Below the pieces are notes generated by a model, which was not told the DNA's origin, ran no database searches, and saw only the letters and a program-made list of their open reading frames with translations. Below are positions 18,927-26,475 of a DNA stretch of 64,000 bases, in pieces. Location: the NCBI GenBank assembly GCA_018262795.1, contig JADFDM010000001.1:124001-188000 (forward strand). The letters run 5' to 3'. Within the stretch, counting starts at the first letter, position 1. Each line of letters starts with the position of its first letter. The position numbers were made by a program, and so were the translations under genes. This DNA comes from Sphingobacteriales bacterium (GTDB taxonomy: Bacteria > Bacteroidota > Bacteroidia > Chitinophagales > LD1).

Positions 18927-19766
18927 ATGAAAAAAGTAATTTTTACCCTGTTCTCAGCCAGCATGTTTTTTGTTGGTGCAAATGCACAATACTGCGGAGG
19001 CTCAGGTCCTTCAGTATGTACTCCTTCTGGTACATTAACTCAACCCGGCTTATCACCTGCCTCTGACAGTTTACCTTCCGTTGTAAATGGAACCACTCCT
19101 AACACAGTGATTCAGTTTAAGAACTTCGACACTTTTGCCTTTGGTGGTCAAACAGTAACGGTAAACTCCCTTCGGATTGATACTTTAGATAACCTACCAG
19201 TCGGCCTTTGCTGGGCTACTAACAAGACAGACAACACTTGGGCAAATCAGGAAGACGGATGTATTAAAATAGGCGGAACAGTTTGTTCTAACCCCGGTCA
19301 ATACAAGCTGCACATAGTTGTAACTGCTGATATTGGTGTTCCAATTCAAACAGATGCAGATGCTGCCGGATTAAAGTATTTCGTAAGAGTCATCAATCAG
19401 GGCGATTCTGAAGTAGCTGTAGATACTAATCAGACTGCTCCATTCAGCAACGCAGGTGGTTACAGTGCAACTAAAGATTGCGGCAACGGAATAATGCAGA
19501 ATGAGTTAGCTATAAACTCTCTATCTGTTGTTCCAAATCCATTCAGCAACAAAGCACGTGTATCTTTCTTCTCTGCAAAATCAGGTGTAATGACGGAAAG
19601 AATTACCAACATGATTGGCTCTGAAGTTTACAAGAATAAGTTAGAAGTAACTGTTGGTAACAACACTTCCACTATCGAAAGAAATAATTTACCTGCCGGT
19701 GTGTATTTTTACACGATCACCGATGGAAAAAATATTTCTACTAAGCGAATGGTGATCAGCGAATAA
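18927..19766 (+). CDS. Secreted T9SS protein, paralogue B of a tandem set
   Basis: A 279-residue protein: signal peptide (VGANAQ), then YCGGSGPSVCTPSG. A beta domain follows with LDNLPVGLCWATNK and GCIKIGGTV...PGQYKLHIVV, the same order as in the neighbours. The C-terminus is a T9SS type A sorting domain (SVVPNPFSNKARV ... KRMVISE). About eight Cys residues are conserved or nearly so with the downstream paralogue, consistent with disulfides outside the cytoplasm. It lies 98 bases after the first T9SS gene and is closed by a perfect-stem terminator, so it is probably transcribed separately from the third. Confidence 0.85.
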   Translation: MKKVIFTLFSASMFFVGANAQYCGGSGPSVCTPSGTLTQPGLSPASDSLPSVVNGTTPNTVIQFKNFDTFAFGGQTVTVNSLRIDTLDNLPVGLCWATNKTDNTWANQEDGCIKIGGTVCSNPGQYKLHIVVTADIGVPIQTDADAAGLKYFVRVINQGDSEVAVDTNQTAPFSNAGGYSATKDCGNGIMQNELAINSLSVVPNPFSNKARVSFFSAKSGVMTERITNMIGSEVYKNKLEVTVGNNTSTIERNNLPAGVYFYTITDGKNISTKRMVISE

Positions 19767-19787
19767 TCGCTGTTGAAAACTTTCAAG

Positions 19788-19820
19788 AAAAAGTCTTCCC
19801 ATATATGGGAAGACTTTTTT
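19788..19820. terminator. Perfect-stem terminator
   Basis: A perfect inverted repeat (aaaaagtcttccc / gggaagactttttt around a TATATA-like centre) ending in six T, 22 bases after the preceding stop. Confidence 0.9.
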
Positions 19821-19866
19821 GTTTTGTCTTGCGAAATATCCGCTATTGTTAAATTAAAACTACACC

Positions 19867-20706
19867 ATGAAAAAATTATTCTCTACAATTCTTTTTGCAT
19901 CATTCACTTCAATTCTTTTGATAGCACAGCCTTGTGGCACCAATGGCCCTTCGGTATGTACACCTACCGGTGGTCCCGCTGGAGGAGGCTTTGACGACCC
20001 TAATTCTATCCCCTGTGTTGAAATGGGGGTGGCCTACGATTATAGTATACAGTTCTCTATGTTTTCAACGTTTAGCTTTCAAGGGCAGCATAACGTAGAT
20101 AGCATTGAGTTTGTAAGCCTCAATAATTTGCCTTGCGGTTTGTGCTGGGCAGTGAATAAGGTAAACAAAAGATATGCGGCTAACGAAGATGGATGTTTGC
20201 GCATTTCAGGCCTTTCTAACGATAATGCCGGACAATATCAATTAGCATTAGGTTTCAACGCTTGGATTGACGGCATTGCCACGGCCATACCGGTATCTGC
20301 GTTTCTGTCAAACCAAGCCGGCATCAAATTGTTTCTTCGGGTGAAAACAAACGGAAGTTCTAATTGCCCGAATGTGGATACCTCTTCCTCTGCAAATAAT
20401 TTAACTGCAACGGTAGGTTGCTCAGTTGGAATCAATGATTTGAACGCAGAAGTATCTTCTGTGAAAATTGCTCCGAACCCAATGACTTCCTCTGCGGTGT
20501 TATCTTTCAATGCGGATAAGTCGTTGACCTATACCATGAAGATTACTGATGTAACGGGTAAAGAGATCGAGAGCAGAATTTTAAAGGCAACTCAAGGAAT
20601 CAATGAGTTTGAAATTAAACGCAATGGGCTGCCTGCTGGAATTTACTTTCTTTCTTTAACAGATGGGAAAGGAATAATTGCCAAACGATTTTCTGTTTCT
20701 GAATAA
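19867..20706 (+). CDS. Secreted T9SS protein, paralogue C of a tandem set
   Basis: Also 279 residues and clearly homologous to the preceding gene. It has a signal peptide ending LLIAQ, then PCGTNGPSVCTPTGG, then LNNLPCGLCWAVNK and DGCLRISGL...AGQYQLALGF. The C-terminal T9SS sorting domain starts at KIAPNPMTSS and ends KRFSVSE. The identical length and shared Cys pattern show that B and C arose by duplication. The function is unknown. Each copy has its own terminator. Confidence 0.85.
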   Translation: MKKLFSTILFASFTSILLIAQPCGTNGPSVCTPTGGPAGGGFDDPNSIPCVEMGVAYDYSIQFSMFSTFSFQGQHNVDSIEFVSLNNLPCGLCWAVNKVNKRYAANEDGCLRISGLSNDNAGQYQLALGFNAWIDGIATAIPVSAFLSNQAGIKLFLRVKTNGSSNCPNVDTSSSANNLTATVGCSVGINDLNAEVSSVKIAPNPMTSSAVLSFNADKSLTYTMKITDVTGKEIESRILKATQGINEFEIKRNGLPAGIYFLSLTDGKGIIAKRFSVSE

Positions 20707-20730
20707 ATATTTTGAAAATAAAGTCAAAGA

Positions 20731-20759
20731 AACCAGCCTGAGATTCGGGCTGGTTTTTT
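20731..20759 (+). terminator. Rho-independent terminator
   Basis: Stem AACCAGCC/GGCTGGTT with a 9-base loop and a T-run, about 25 bases after the stop of the third T9SS gene. Confidence 0.85.
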
Positions 20760-20804
20760 ATTTATTGCCTATAAAACTATTTTTGACCGAACAATAAGGA
20801 CGAA

Positions 20805-21269
20805 ATGAAAAACATCCAACAATGGATGGAGGACTACGGAGCAAGCCACCAAAATTCTACCAATAAATTAATTCACTGGATTTGTGTGCCTTTCATCTTT
20901 TTCAGCATTACCGGGTTTTTCTACAGTATTGATATTCCCATTGAAGTTAGGGAGGGTGTGAGGCTGAATATGGCCATTGTTCTGTTGATTGGCCTCACGG
21001 TTTATTATTTCTTTCTCTCTCGAACTTTATGGATTGGTATGTTTCTTTTTTCAATCTTATGTGTTTTGGGTTGTTATTTCATTGAAAGAAGTGGGCTAAC
21101 ACTTTGGGTAGTTTGTTTGACGATTTTTGCACTGGCTTGGATCGGTCAATTTTATGGTCATAGTGTGGAAGGGAAAAAGCCTTCCTTTGTCAAGGATATT
21201 CAATTTCTGCTCATCGGGCCGGCTTGGCTTATGAGTTTTATTTACAACAGAATTGGTATTTCGCTCTAA
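20805..21269 (+). CDS. DUF962/Mpo1-like membrane protein
   Basis: A 154-residue protein with about four transmembrane segments. It matches the DUF962 family (yeast Mpo1/YGL010w) at the N-terminal YGASHQNSTNKLIHWICVP and the C-terminal WIGQFYGHSVEGKKPSF ... LLIGPAWLMSF. Yeast Mpo1 is an Fe-dependent dioxygenase that alpha-oxidises 2-hydroxy fatty acids, and the conserved His in NKLIHW and QFYGH suit metal binding. Whether the bacterial member has that activity is inference. Confidence 0.82.
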   Translation: MKNIQQWMEDYGASHQNSTNKLIHWICVPFIFFSITGFFYSIDIPIEVREGVRLNMAIVLLIGLTVYYFFLSRTLWIGMFLFSILCVLGCYFIERSGLTLWVVCLTIFALAWIGQFYGHSVEGKKPSFVKDIQFLLIGPAWLMSFIYNRIGISL

Positions 21270-21312
21270 TCGGTATAATCTTTGAACAGTACATCCATCT
21301 AAAATAAAAACC

Positions 21313-22182
21313 ATGACAAAAAAGAGCTTGCTGCTAATTGTTTCCATCCTTTTTATTGTAACTAATTTCTCCTTTATGTCGAAACCTGAAAACCAGGCCA
21401 AACTGATTCTGAGTAATATGGTAAGTGCTGTCAATGCTAATAAGGATTGCATGTACACCATGCGAAGTCTGGAAAGGATTGTGGGAATGAAGGAATTGCG
21501 CGGAGGTGATATTCTGACAAAAATAAACATCAGCCCGTTTAAAGTGTATCTAAAAATGATAACGGATCCCAATAAGGGAACCGAGGTGTTGTATGCAAAG
21601 GGAGAACGAGGCGATAAGGCCTTAGTGAATCCCGGCAGGTTTCTTCCTACCATTAAGCTCAATCCGTTCAGCGGCTTGCTGACAAAGCAACAACATCACA
21701 CCATACTTTCTTCCGGCTTTGTATTTACCGCTAAAGTAACTGCTGAAGGAATGAAAAAGGCAGAGGCGCAAAAACGGTTTGATGAAGTGTTTACATATGC
21801 AGGTGATGTGACCTGGAACGGCAGGAGTTGTTATAAAATAGTGATAGAAGATCCTACTTGGACTTACACCACATATCAGGCGAAGAAGGGCGAAAATATG
21901 TATTCCATTTCGCAGAAGTTGATGATACCGGAGTATTGCATGGTTGAATTAGATGGAGTAAAGGGCTTTGAGGATGATTTGGGAGGGAAAACGCTAAAAG
22001 TTCCTACCTCTTATGCTAAGAAAACTACCCTATATATTGATAAGGAAAATAATTTCCCAATTTATCAGGAGATGCAGGATGATAAGGGAGTGTTTGAGCG
22101 CTACGAGTTCTACAATTTAAAGGTGAATCCCCATTTCAAAGCGGATGAATTTTCTCAGGATTTCTCGGAATACAACTTTTAA
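21313..22182 (+). CDS. DUF1571 protein with an internal LysM-like segment
   Basis: A 289-residue protein with an N-terminal signal sequence (about 20 residues). It belongs to DUF1571: NANKDCMYTMRSLER near the start and a C-terminal TLYIDKENNFPIYQEM ... FERYEFYNLKVNP. Between them, residues ~190-235 (KKGENMYSISQKLMIPEY ... KTLKVPTSY) look like a LysM peptidoglycan/chitin-binding module set inside the domain. This suggests a periplasmic or cell-wall-associated protein. Its stop and the stop of pyrB share the palindrome TTAA at 22179-22182. Confidence 0.8.
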   Translation: MTKKSLLLIVSILFIVTNFSFMSKPENQAKLILSNMVSAVNANKDCMYTMRSLERIVGMKELRGGDILTKINISPFKVYLKMITDPNKGTEVLYAKGERGDKALVNPGRFLPTIKLNPFSGLLTKQQHHTILSSGFVFTAKVTAEGMKKAEAQKRFDEVFTYAGDVTWNGRSCYKIVIEDPTWTYTTYQAKKGENMYSISQKLMIPEYCMVELDGVKGFEDDLGGKTLKVPTSYAKKTTLYIDKENNFPIYQEMQDDKGVFERYEFYNLKVNPHFKADEFSQDFSEYNF

Positions 22183-23102
22183 TTCCGGCCTGCCAACAGA
22201 TATAAGACAGCCATTCGGATGGCCACTCCATTTTCTACCTGATGCAGGATAAGCGACTGTTTTGAGTCGGCTACATCGCTGTTCAACTCTACCCCCCGAT
22301 TGATGGGGCCGGGGTGCATAATGGTAATATCTTTTTTGATAGAATCGAGCAACTGGCGGTTTACTCCGTAAAATAGAGCGTACTCTCTCAGCGAAGGAAT
22401 AAACTTAATATCCATCCTCTCTAACTGAATGCGGAGGACGTTTGCCACATCGCACCATTCCAGTGCTTTTTTGAGGTTGGGTTCATAGCTTACGCCCAGT
22501 TCTTCGATATACTTGGGAACAAGTGTAGGAGGCCCACAAACCTTCACTTTGGCCCCCATCTTTAGCATCAAAGGAATATCGGAACCGGCTACTCTGGAGT
22601 GTTTGATATCTCCAATAATCAGGTAATTCAAACCCTTGAGTTCTTTTAGTTTTTCGCGAACAGAATACCCGTCTAATAAGCCCTGTGTAGGATGCTCATG
22701 GATACCGTCTCCAGCATTGACTATGTTGGCATCAATGTGTTGAGACAGAAAATTGGCGGCTCCGGAACTGCTGTGGCGCATCACCACCATATCTACCTTC
22801 ATTGCTAATATGTTCCGAACCGTATCCAGCAGTGTTTCTCCCTTTTTTACAGAGGAACCGGAGGCCGAAAAATTAATGGTATCGGCACTGAGGCGTTTTT
22901 CGGCAAGCTCAAATGAAATGCGGGTTCGGGTAGAATCTTCAAAAAATATGTTGGCAACAGTAATATCGCGGAGGGAGGGAACCTTTTTAATTGGTCGCTG
23001 TAGAACTTCCTTAAAGTTATCAGCAGTTTGGAAGATGAGGTCAATGTCTGATTTCTCAAGGTTTTTAATTCCAACTAAATGCTTGGTGCTTAAAGCGCTC
23101 AT
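22179..23102 (-). CDS. pyrB: Aspartate carbamoyltransferase catalytic subunit
   Basis: A 307-residue enzyme of de novo pyrimidine synthesis that joins carbamoyl phosphate and aspartate. The carbamoyl-phosphate loop FFEDSTRTRISFE, then MRHSSSGAA, HPTQGLLD and the C-terminal MHPGPINRG are all present. I start it at ATG 23102 (MSALSTKHLVGI), the conventional beginning, which leaves 20 bases after pyrR; a longer frame would overlap pyrR. No pyrI regulatory subunit is adjacent. pyrR-pyrB form one operon on the minus strand. Confidence 0.95.
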   Translation of the reverse strand: MSALSTKHLVGIKNLEKSDIDLIFQTADNFKEVLQRPIKKVPSLRDITVANIFFEDSTRTRISFELAEKRLSADTINFSASGSSVKKGETLLDTVRNILAMKVDMVVMRHSSSGAANFLSQHIDANIVNAGDGIHEHPTQGLLDGYSVREKLKELKGLNYLIIGDIKHSRVAGSDIPLMLKMGAKVKVCGPPTLVPKYIEELGVSYEPNLKKALEWCDVANVLRIQLERMDIKFIPSLREYALFYGVNRQLLDSIKKDITIMHPGPINRGVELNSDVADSKQSLILHQVENGVAIRMAVLYLLAGRN

Positions 23103-23122
23103 TGACCTTTTTTTATGGTGAA

Positions 23123-23668
23123 TTAATCTTTGTCTTCTATCATCCACACCTTGTCTTCTCCATCGGTTTCCTTCCATTCTACTTTTACTTTTTCAGTAGT
23201 AATGGAGTCTATTATCCGGCCAACATATTTGGCTTGAATTGGCAGATGTCGGTGCAGTCTTCTGTCTATAAGAACCAACAATTCTACATCTGCCGGACGG
23301 CCATAGTCAAGTAAGGCATCCAGCGCGGAGCGGATGGTGCGGCCGGTATATAACACGTCATCTATTAAGACAATGTTCTTATTCTCTAATGAAAAATTAA
23401 TGTTGGTTTCATCGGCAATTATGGGCTTGCCTTTTATCCTAAAGTCGTCCCGGTAAAAGGTAATATCTAGTTTGCCATAGTCTATGTGTTGGTTCCCTAG
23501 AATTTCTCGCAGGCGGGTATAAATGCGGTCGGCCAGCATAACCCCTCTCGGCTGAACCCCCAAAATGGCCGCACCGGTAAACTCTTTATGTTGTTCAATT
23601 AACTGATGGCAAAGGCGGGTAATGGTCAGATCCAGTTTTTTGCTATCAAGTATTAGGCGAGGATGCAT
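23123..23668 (-). CDS. pyrR: Pyr operon regulator / uracil phosphoribosyltransferase
   Basis: A 181-residue type I phosphoribosyltransferase. The PRPP-binding loop NIVLIDDVLYTGRTI and the family motifs GVQPRGVMLADRI and LDITFYRDDF match PyrR. In Gram-positives PyrR is an RNA-binding attenuator that senses UMP. Here I saw no attenuator hairpin in the 20 bases between pyrR and pyrB, so it may act mainly as an enzyme or at the leader. The ATG at 23668 (MHPRLILDSKK) is preferred over a TTG 18 bases upstream. A TATATTTG box lies at 23683-23690 on the same strand. Confidence 0.92.
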   Translation of the reverse strand: MHPRLILDSKKLDLTITRLCHQLIEQHKEFTGAAILGVQPRGVMLADRIYTRLREILGNQHIDYGKLDITFYRDDFRIKGKPIIADETNINFSLENKNIVLIDDVLYTGRTIRSALDALLDYGRPADVELLVLIDRRLHRHLPIQAKYVGRIIDSITTEKVKVEWKETDGEDKVWMIEDKD

Positions 23669-23682
23669 TGCTGATTTGTTTG

Positions 23683-23690
23683 GCAAATAT
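23683..23690 (-). promoter_or_regulatory. Putative -7 box of pyrR-pyrB
   Basis: On the minus strand the sequence reads TATATTTG, an exact TAnnTTTG match, only 14 bases upstream of the pyrR ATG. No clear TTTG at -33. If used, the leader is very short. Confidence 0.45.
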
Positions 23691-23836
23691 AGGCTTTTAA
23701 AGGAATCCTACTATACGGGGATTTCTTTTGGTACCCTCTGTAAAAGTGAACAACTGTGTGCATAACATTTTGCCCGTAAATTAGGGGAGAAAGGCATTTC
23801 GTCACTACTTTTCGATTAATTAAAAACCAAATTAAC

Positions 23837-24208
23837 ATGGCAACTAAAAAAGCAGCAGCAAAAAAAGCGACCGCTAAAAAAGCAACCGCTAAAAAAGCTC
23901 CGGTAAAAAAAGCTCCGGCAAAAAAAGCAAAGAAGGCAGCAGCGCCTAAGGCAAAAAGAAAACCAAATGCTGCATTTATGAAACCGATGACTCCAAGTAC
24001 CGCATTGTCTGCTGTAGTAGGAAGCAAACCGCTACCTCGTACTGAGGTAACGAAAAAAGTTTGGGAATACATCAAGAAGAACAAACTTCAAGATGCTAAG
24101 AACAAACGGAACATTAATGGTGATGCGGCTTTGCAGGCTATCTTTGGCGGCAAAAAAACGGTATCAATGTTTGAAATGACAAAACTCATCAACAAACATT
24201 TGTCGTAA
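23837..24208 (+). CDS. SWIB-domain protein with lysine/alanine-rich histone-like tail
   Basis: A 123-residue basic protein. Residues 2-45 are a low-complexity AKKA/AKKAPVKK repeat tail like eukaryotic H1 and bacterial histone-like proteins. Residues ~48-122 form a SWIB/MDM2 domain (MTPSTALSAVVGSKPLPRTE ... VWEYIKKNKLQD ... MFEMTKLINKHL). Bacterial stand-alone SWIB proteins of this kind occur in Bacteroidota and Chlamydiae and are presumed DNA/chromatin binding. It is divergent from pyrR and is followed by a strong terminator. Confidence 0.88.
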   Translation: MATKKAAAKKATAKKATAKKAPVKKAPAKKAKKAAAPKAKRKPNAAFMKPMTPSTALSAVVGSKPLPRTEVTKKVWEYIKKNKLQDAKNKRNINGDAALQAIFGGKKTVSMFEMTKLINKHLS

Positions 24209-24252
24209 ATCGTTTCAGCTTTTTGCAACTTAATAGTTGCCTAAAGTTTTAA

Positions 24253-24287
24253 AAAATTACCCTGTCATCGGCAGGGTAATTTTTTTT
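24253..24287 (+). terminator. Strong Rho-independent terminator
   Basis: Stem AAAATTACCCTG / CAGGGTAATTTT with a 7-base loop and an eight-T run, 44 bases after the SWIB gene stop. Confidence 0.92.
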
Positions 24288-24581
24288 GTACGCTATTCAT
24301 GCCGTCCATAAATTTGTCGTGCATAGCAATTGCATCTCCATTTACGTTACATTATAACAGACGTATTTGAAAATAATTACCCAACGCCCTCTTGCCGATT
24401 TTAAATTATGATTCGTGTTTTCAAAACACATCTAAGCACTCAACAGAGGAAATGAGATTTGTAGTAGCGCAAAATACACGACCTAATCAGTTTGTACACA
24501 TTAGGCTCCACTCTCTTAATAATGCAGTAAATGAGAGGGGCAATCAGATTAGTCTCTTTCGCTTATCTTTGCGCCTGCATT
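24288..24581. other. Intergenic region upstream of mnmA
   Basis: Nothing coding is supported here. The only signal I see is the promoter box at 24564-24571. Confidence 0.5.
24564..24571 (+). promoter_or_regulatory. Putative -7 box of mnmA
   Basis: TATCTTTG matches TAnnTTTG and ends 10 bases before the mnmA ATG, implying a leaderless or nearly leaderless mRNA. The -33 element is not clear. Confidence 0.5.
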
Positions 24582-25724
24582 ATGAGTAAAAAGGGAAAAG
24601 TTTTAGTGGCTATGAGCGGTGGTATTGACTCCACCGTTACTGCTATTATGCTACATGAGCAAGGCTACGAAGTAGTAGGCATTACCATGAAAACGTGGGA
24701 TTACGCCACCTCAGGAGGTAGTAAAAAGGAAACCGGTTGTTGTTCGCTTGATTCGATTAACGATGCCCGACAGGTAGCGGTGGATATAGGATTTAGTCAT
24801 TTCATCATTGACATTAGAGAAGAGTTTGGTGATTTTGTGATCAATGATTTTGTTAATGAATACCTGGCTGGTAGAACTCCCAACCCCTGTGTGTTGTGCA
24901 ACACTCACATTAAGTGGGAAGCCTTGCTAAAACGAGCCGATTTGATGGATTGTGAATTTATTGCCACCGGGCATTACGCTCAGTTGCGTAACGAAAATGA
25001 TCGGTATGTGATTTCCAAAGGTTTAGATCGCAACAAAGATCAGAGTTATGTATTGTGGGGAGTAACGCAACAATGTTTGAAGCGAACATTTTTCCCGATG
25101 GGCAAATATCGCAAGCCGGATATAAAGCAAATGGCTCGCGATATGGGATATGTTGAGTTAGCCAATAAAAGCGAGAGCTACGAAATATGTTTTGTGCCCG
25201 ATAATGACTACCGCGGTTTTCTGAAGAGAAGAGTGCCGGATTTGGAACAAAAAGTAGAAGGAGGAAATTTTGTAGATAGAGAAGGTAAAGTTGTTGGCAA
25301 ACATCAGGGGTACCCTTTCTATACTATTGGTCAGCGGAAAGGGTTAGGAGTAGCATTTGGCAAACCTATGTTTGTGTTAGAAATTTTTCCGGAGACCAAT
25401 ACGGTGATGTTGGGAGAAGAAAAAGATTTGGAACGCAACGGTATGTGGGTGGGCAAACTAAACTTGCAGAAATATGAATCGCTCCCTACGCATACCAAAG
25501 CCATTACGAAAGTGCGTTACAAGCATGAAGGGGAATCGAGCATTATTAACCAGGTGGACGATAAAGCGAAGGTGGAATTTATGGTGCCCGTATCGGCTAT
25601 TGCTCCCGGGCAATCTGCTGCCTTTTACGAAGAAGATGATTTGATTGGAGGAGGAGTTATTTTTTCTAACTTCAACATTACATCTGAATCGAATGCTACT
25701 AAAACGAACTTGCAGCATGCTTAA
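24582..25724 (+). CDS. mnmA: tRNA-specific 2-thiouridylase
   Basis: A 380-residue ATP pyrophosphatase that thiolates U34 of tRNA-Lys, -Glu and -Gln. The PP-loop is SGGIDS (residues 12-17). The catalytic cysteines are Cys106 in NPCVLCNTHIKW and Cys203 in ESYEICFVPDND. The C-terminal half has the MnmA YTIGQRKGLG block. I start at ATG 24582 (MSKKGKVLVAMSGG) because the frame upstream reads through the promoter box and has no family similarity. The last 8 bases overlap the start of a lipoprotein gene. Confidence 0.95.
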   Translation: MSKKGKVLVAMSGGIDSTVTAIMLHEQGYEVVGITMKTWDYATSGGSKKETGCCSLDSINDARQVAVDIGFSHFIIDIREEFGDFVINDFVNEYLAGRTPNPCVLCNTHIKWEALLKRADLMDCEFIATGHYAQLRNENDRYVISKGLDRNKDQSYVLWGVTQQCLKRTFFPMGKYRKPDIKQMARDMGYVELANKSESYEICFVPDNDYRGFLKRRVPDLEQKVEGGNFVDREGKVVGKHQGYPFYTIGQRKGLGVAFGKPMFVLEIFPETNTVMLGEEKDLERNGMWVGKLNLQKYESLPTHTKAITKVRYKHEGESSIINQVDDKAKVEFMVPVSAIAPGQSAAFYEEDDLIGGGVIFSNFNITSESNATKTNLQHA

Positions 25725-26451
25725 ACCCAACAAGAGATTTCCGTGGGCGGGTCTCTTTCTTACAGGTATATTATTTTCAGTCTTTATTTTCTCCTGCAAG
25801 GACAAAAAAGATACGCTCGTGTTAGACTATCAGTACGAGTATTTCCCCACTGATTCTGGACATTATGTGGTGTATGATGTGGACTCGATTTTCTATTCCT
25901 ATAATGGGCAACATCATAACGACACGGCTCACTATCAGCAGATGGAAATGATTACAGATACCACCTATGACAATGAAAACGCGATGAATTATGTGCTCAC
26001 GGTTTATCGCAGAGCGAATGCTAATTATTCGTGGACTATAGATAAGGTTTGGGAGGTTAAACGCAGCGTGACTAATCTCATCAAAAAAGAGGACGACCTT
26101 CGATTTGTCAAACTTATTTTTCCTCCTCAAGAAGGGGCTGAATGGAACGGCAATATTTTTATTCCCTACACCACTCCTTATGATGGCTATAAAGATTGGA
26201 CTTATTCTTATGAAGCGGTGAACGTGCCTTATTCCGTTAACGGATTTAGTTTCGACAGCACCCTTACCGTAAAGGAAGTGGATGACGAAAATTTGATTCA
26301 AAAGAAGTTGCGCAGAGAAGTATATGCCAAAGGCGTTGGGATGATTTATCAGGAATGGGAAATTGTGAATAAGCAAAACGTGCAGGCGAATTGGGAAAGC
26401 GGAGTAGAAAATGGATTCCGCATTAGGATGCGGGTGGCCGATCACAATTAG
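25717..26451 (+). CDS. Putative lipoprotein of unknown function
   Basis: A 244-residue protein with a clear lipoprotein signal: basic start (MLKPNKRFPW), hydrophobic core and lipobox FIFSC, followed by charged residues (KDKKD). The mature part is beta-rich with many aromatic residues and no recognisable catalytic motif; there is a pattern GHYVVYDVDSI...Y. I recognise no named family. Start chosen at ATG 25717, which overlaps the mnmA stop and places the signal at the N-terminus. Followed 24 bases later by the subtilase gene, so possibly one operon. Confidence 0.78.
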   Translation: MLKPNKRFPWAGLFLTGILFSVFIFSCKDKKDTLVLDYQYEYFPTDSGHYVVYDVDSIFYSYNGQHHNDTAHYQQMEMITDTTYDNENAMNYVLTVYRRANANYSWTIDKVWEVKRSVTNLIKKEDDLRFVKLIFPPQEGAEWNGNIFIPYTTPYDGYKDWTYSYEAVNVPYSVNGFSFDSTLTVKEVDDENLIQKKLRREVYAKGVGMIYQEWEIVNKQNVQANWESGVENGFRIRMRVADHN

Positions 26452-26475
26452 CCAAGCGCTTATGGATCATCATTT

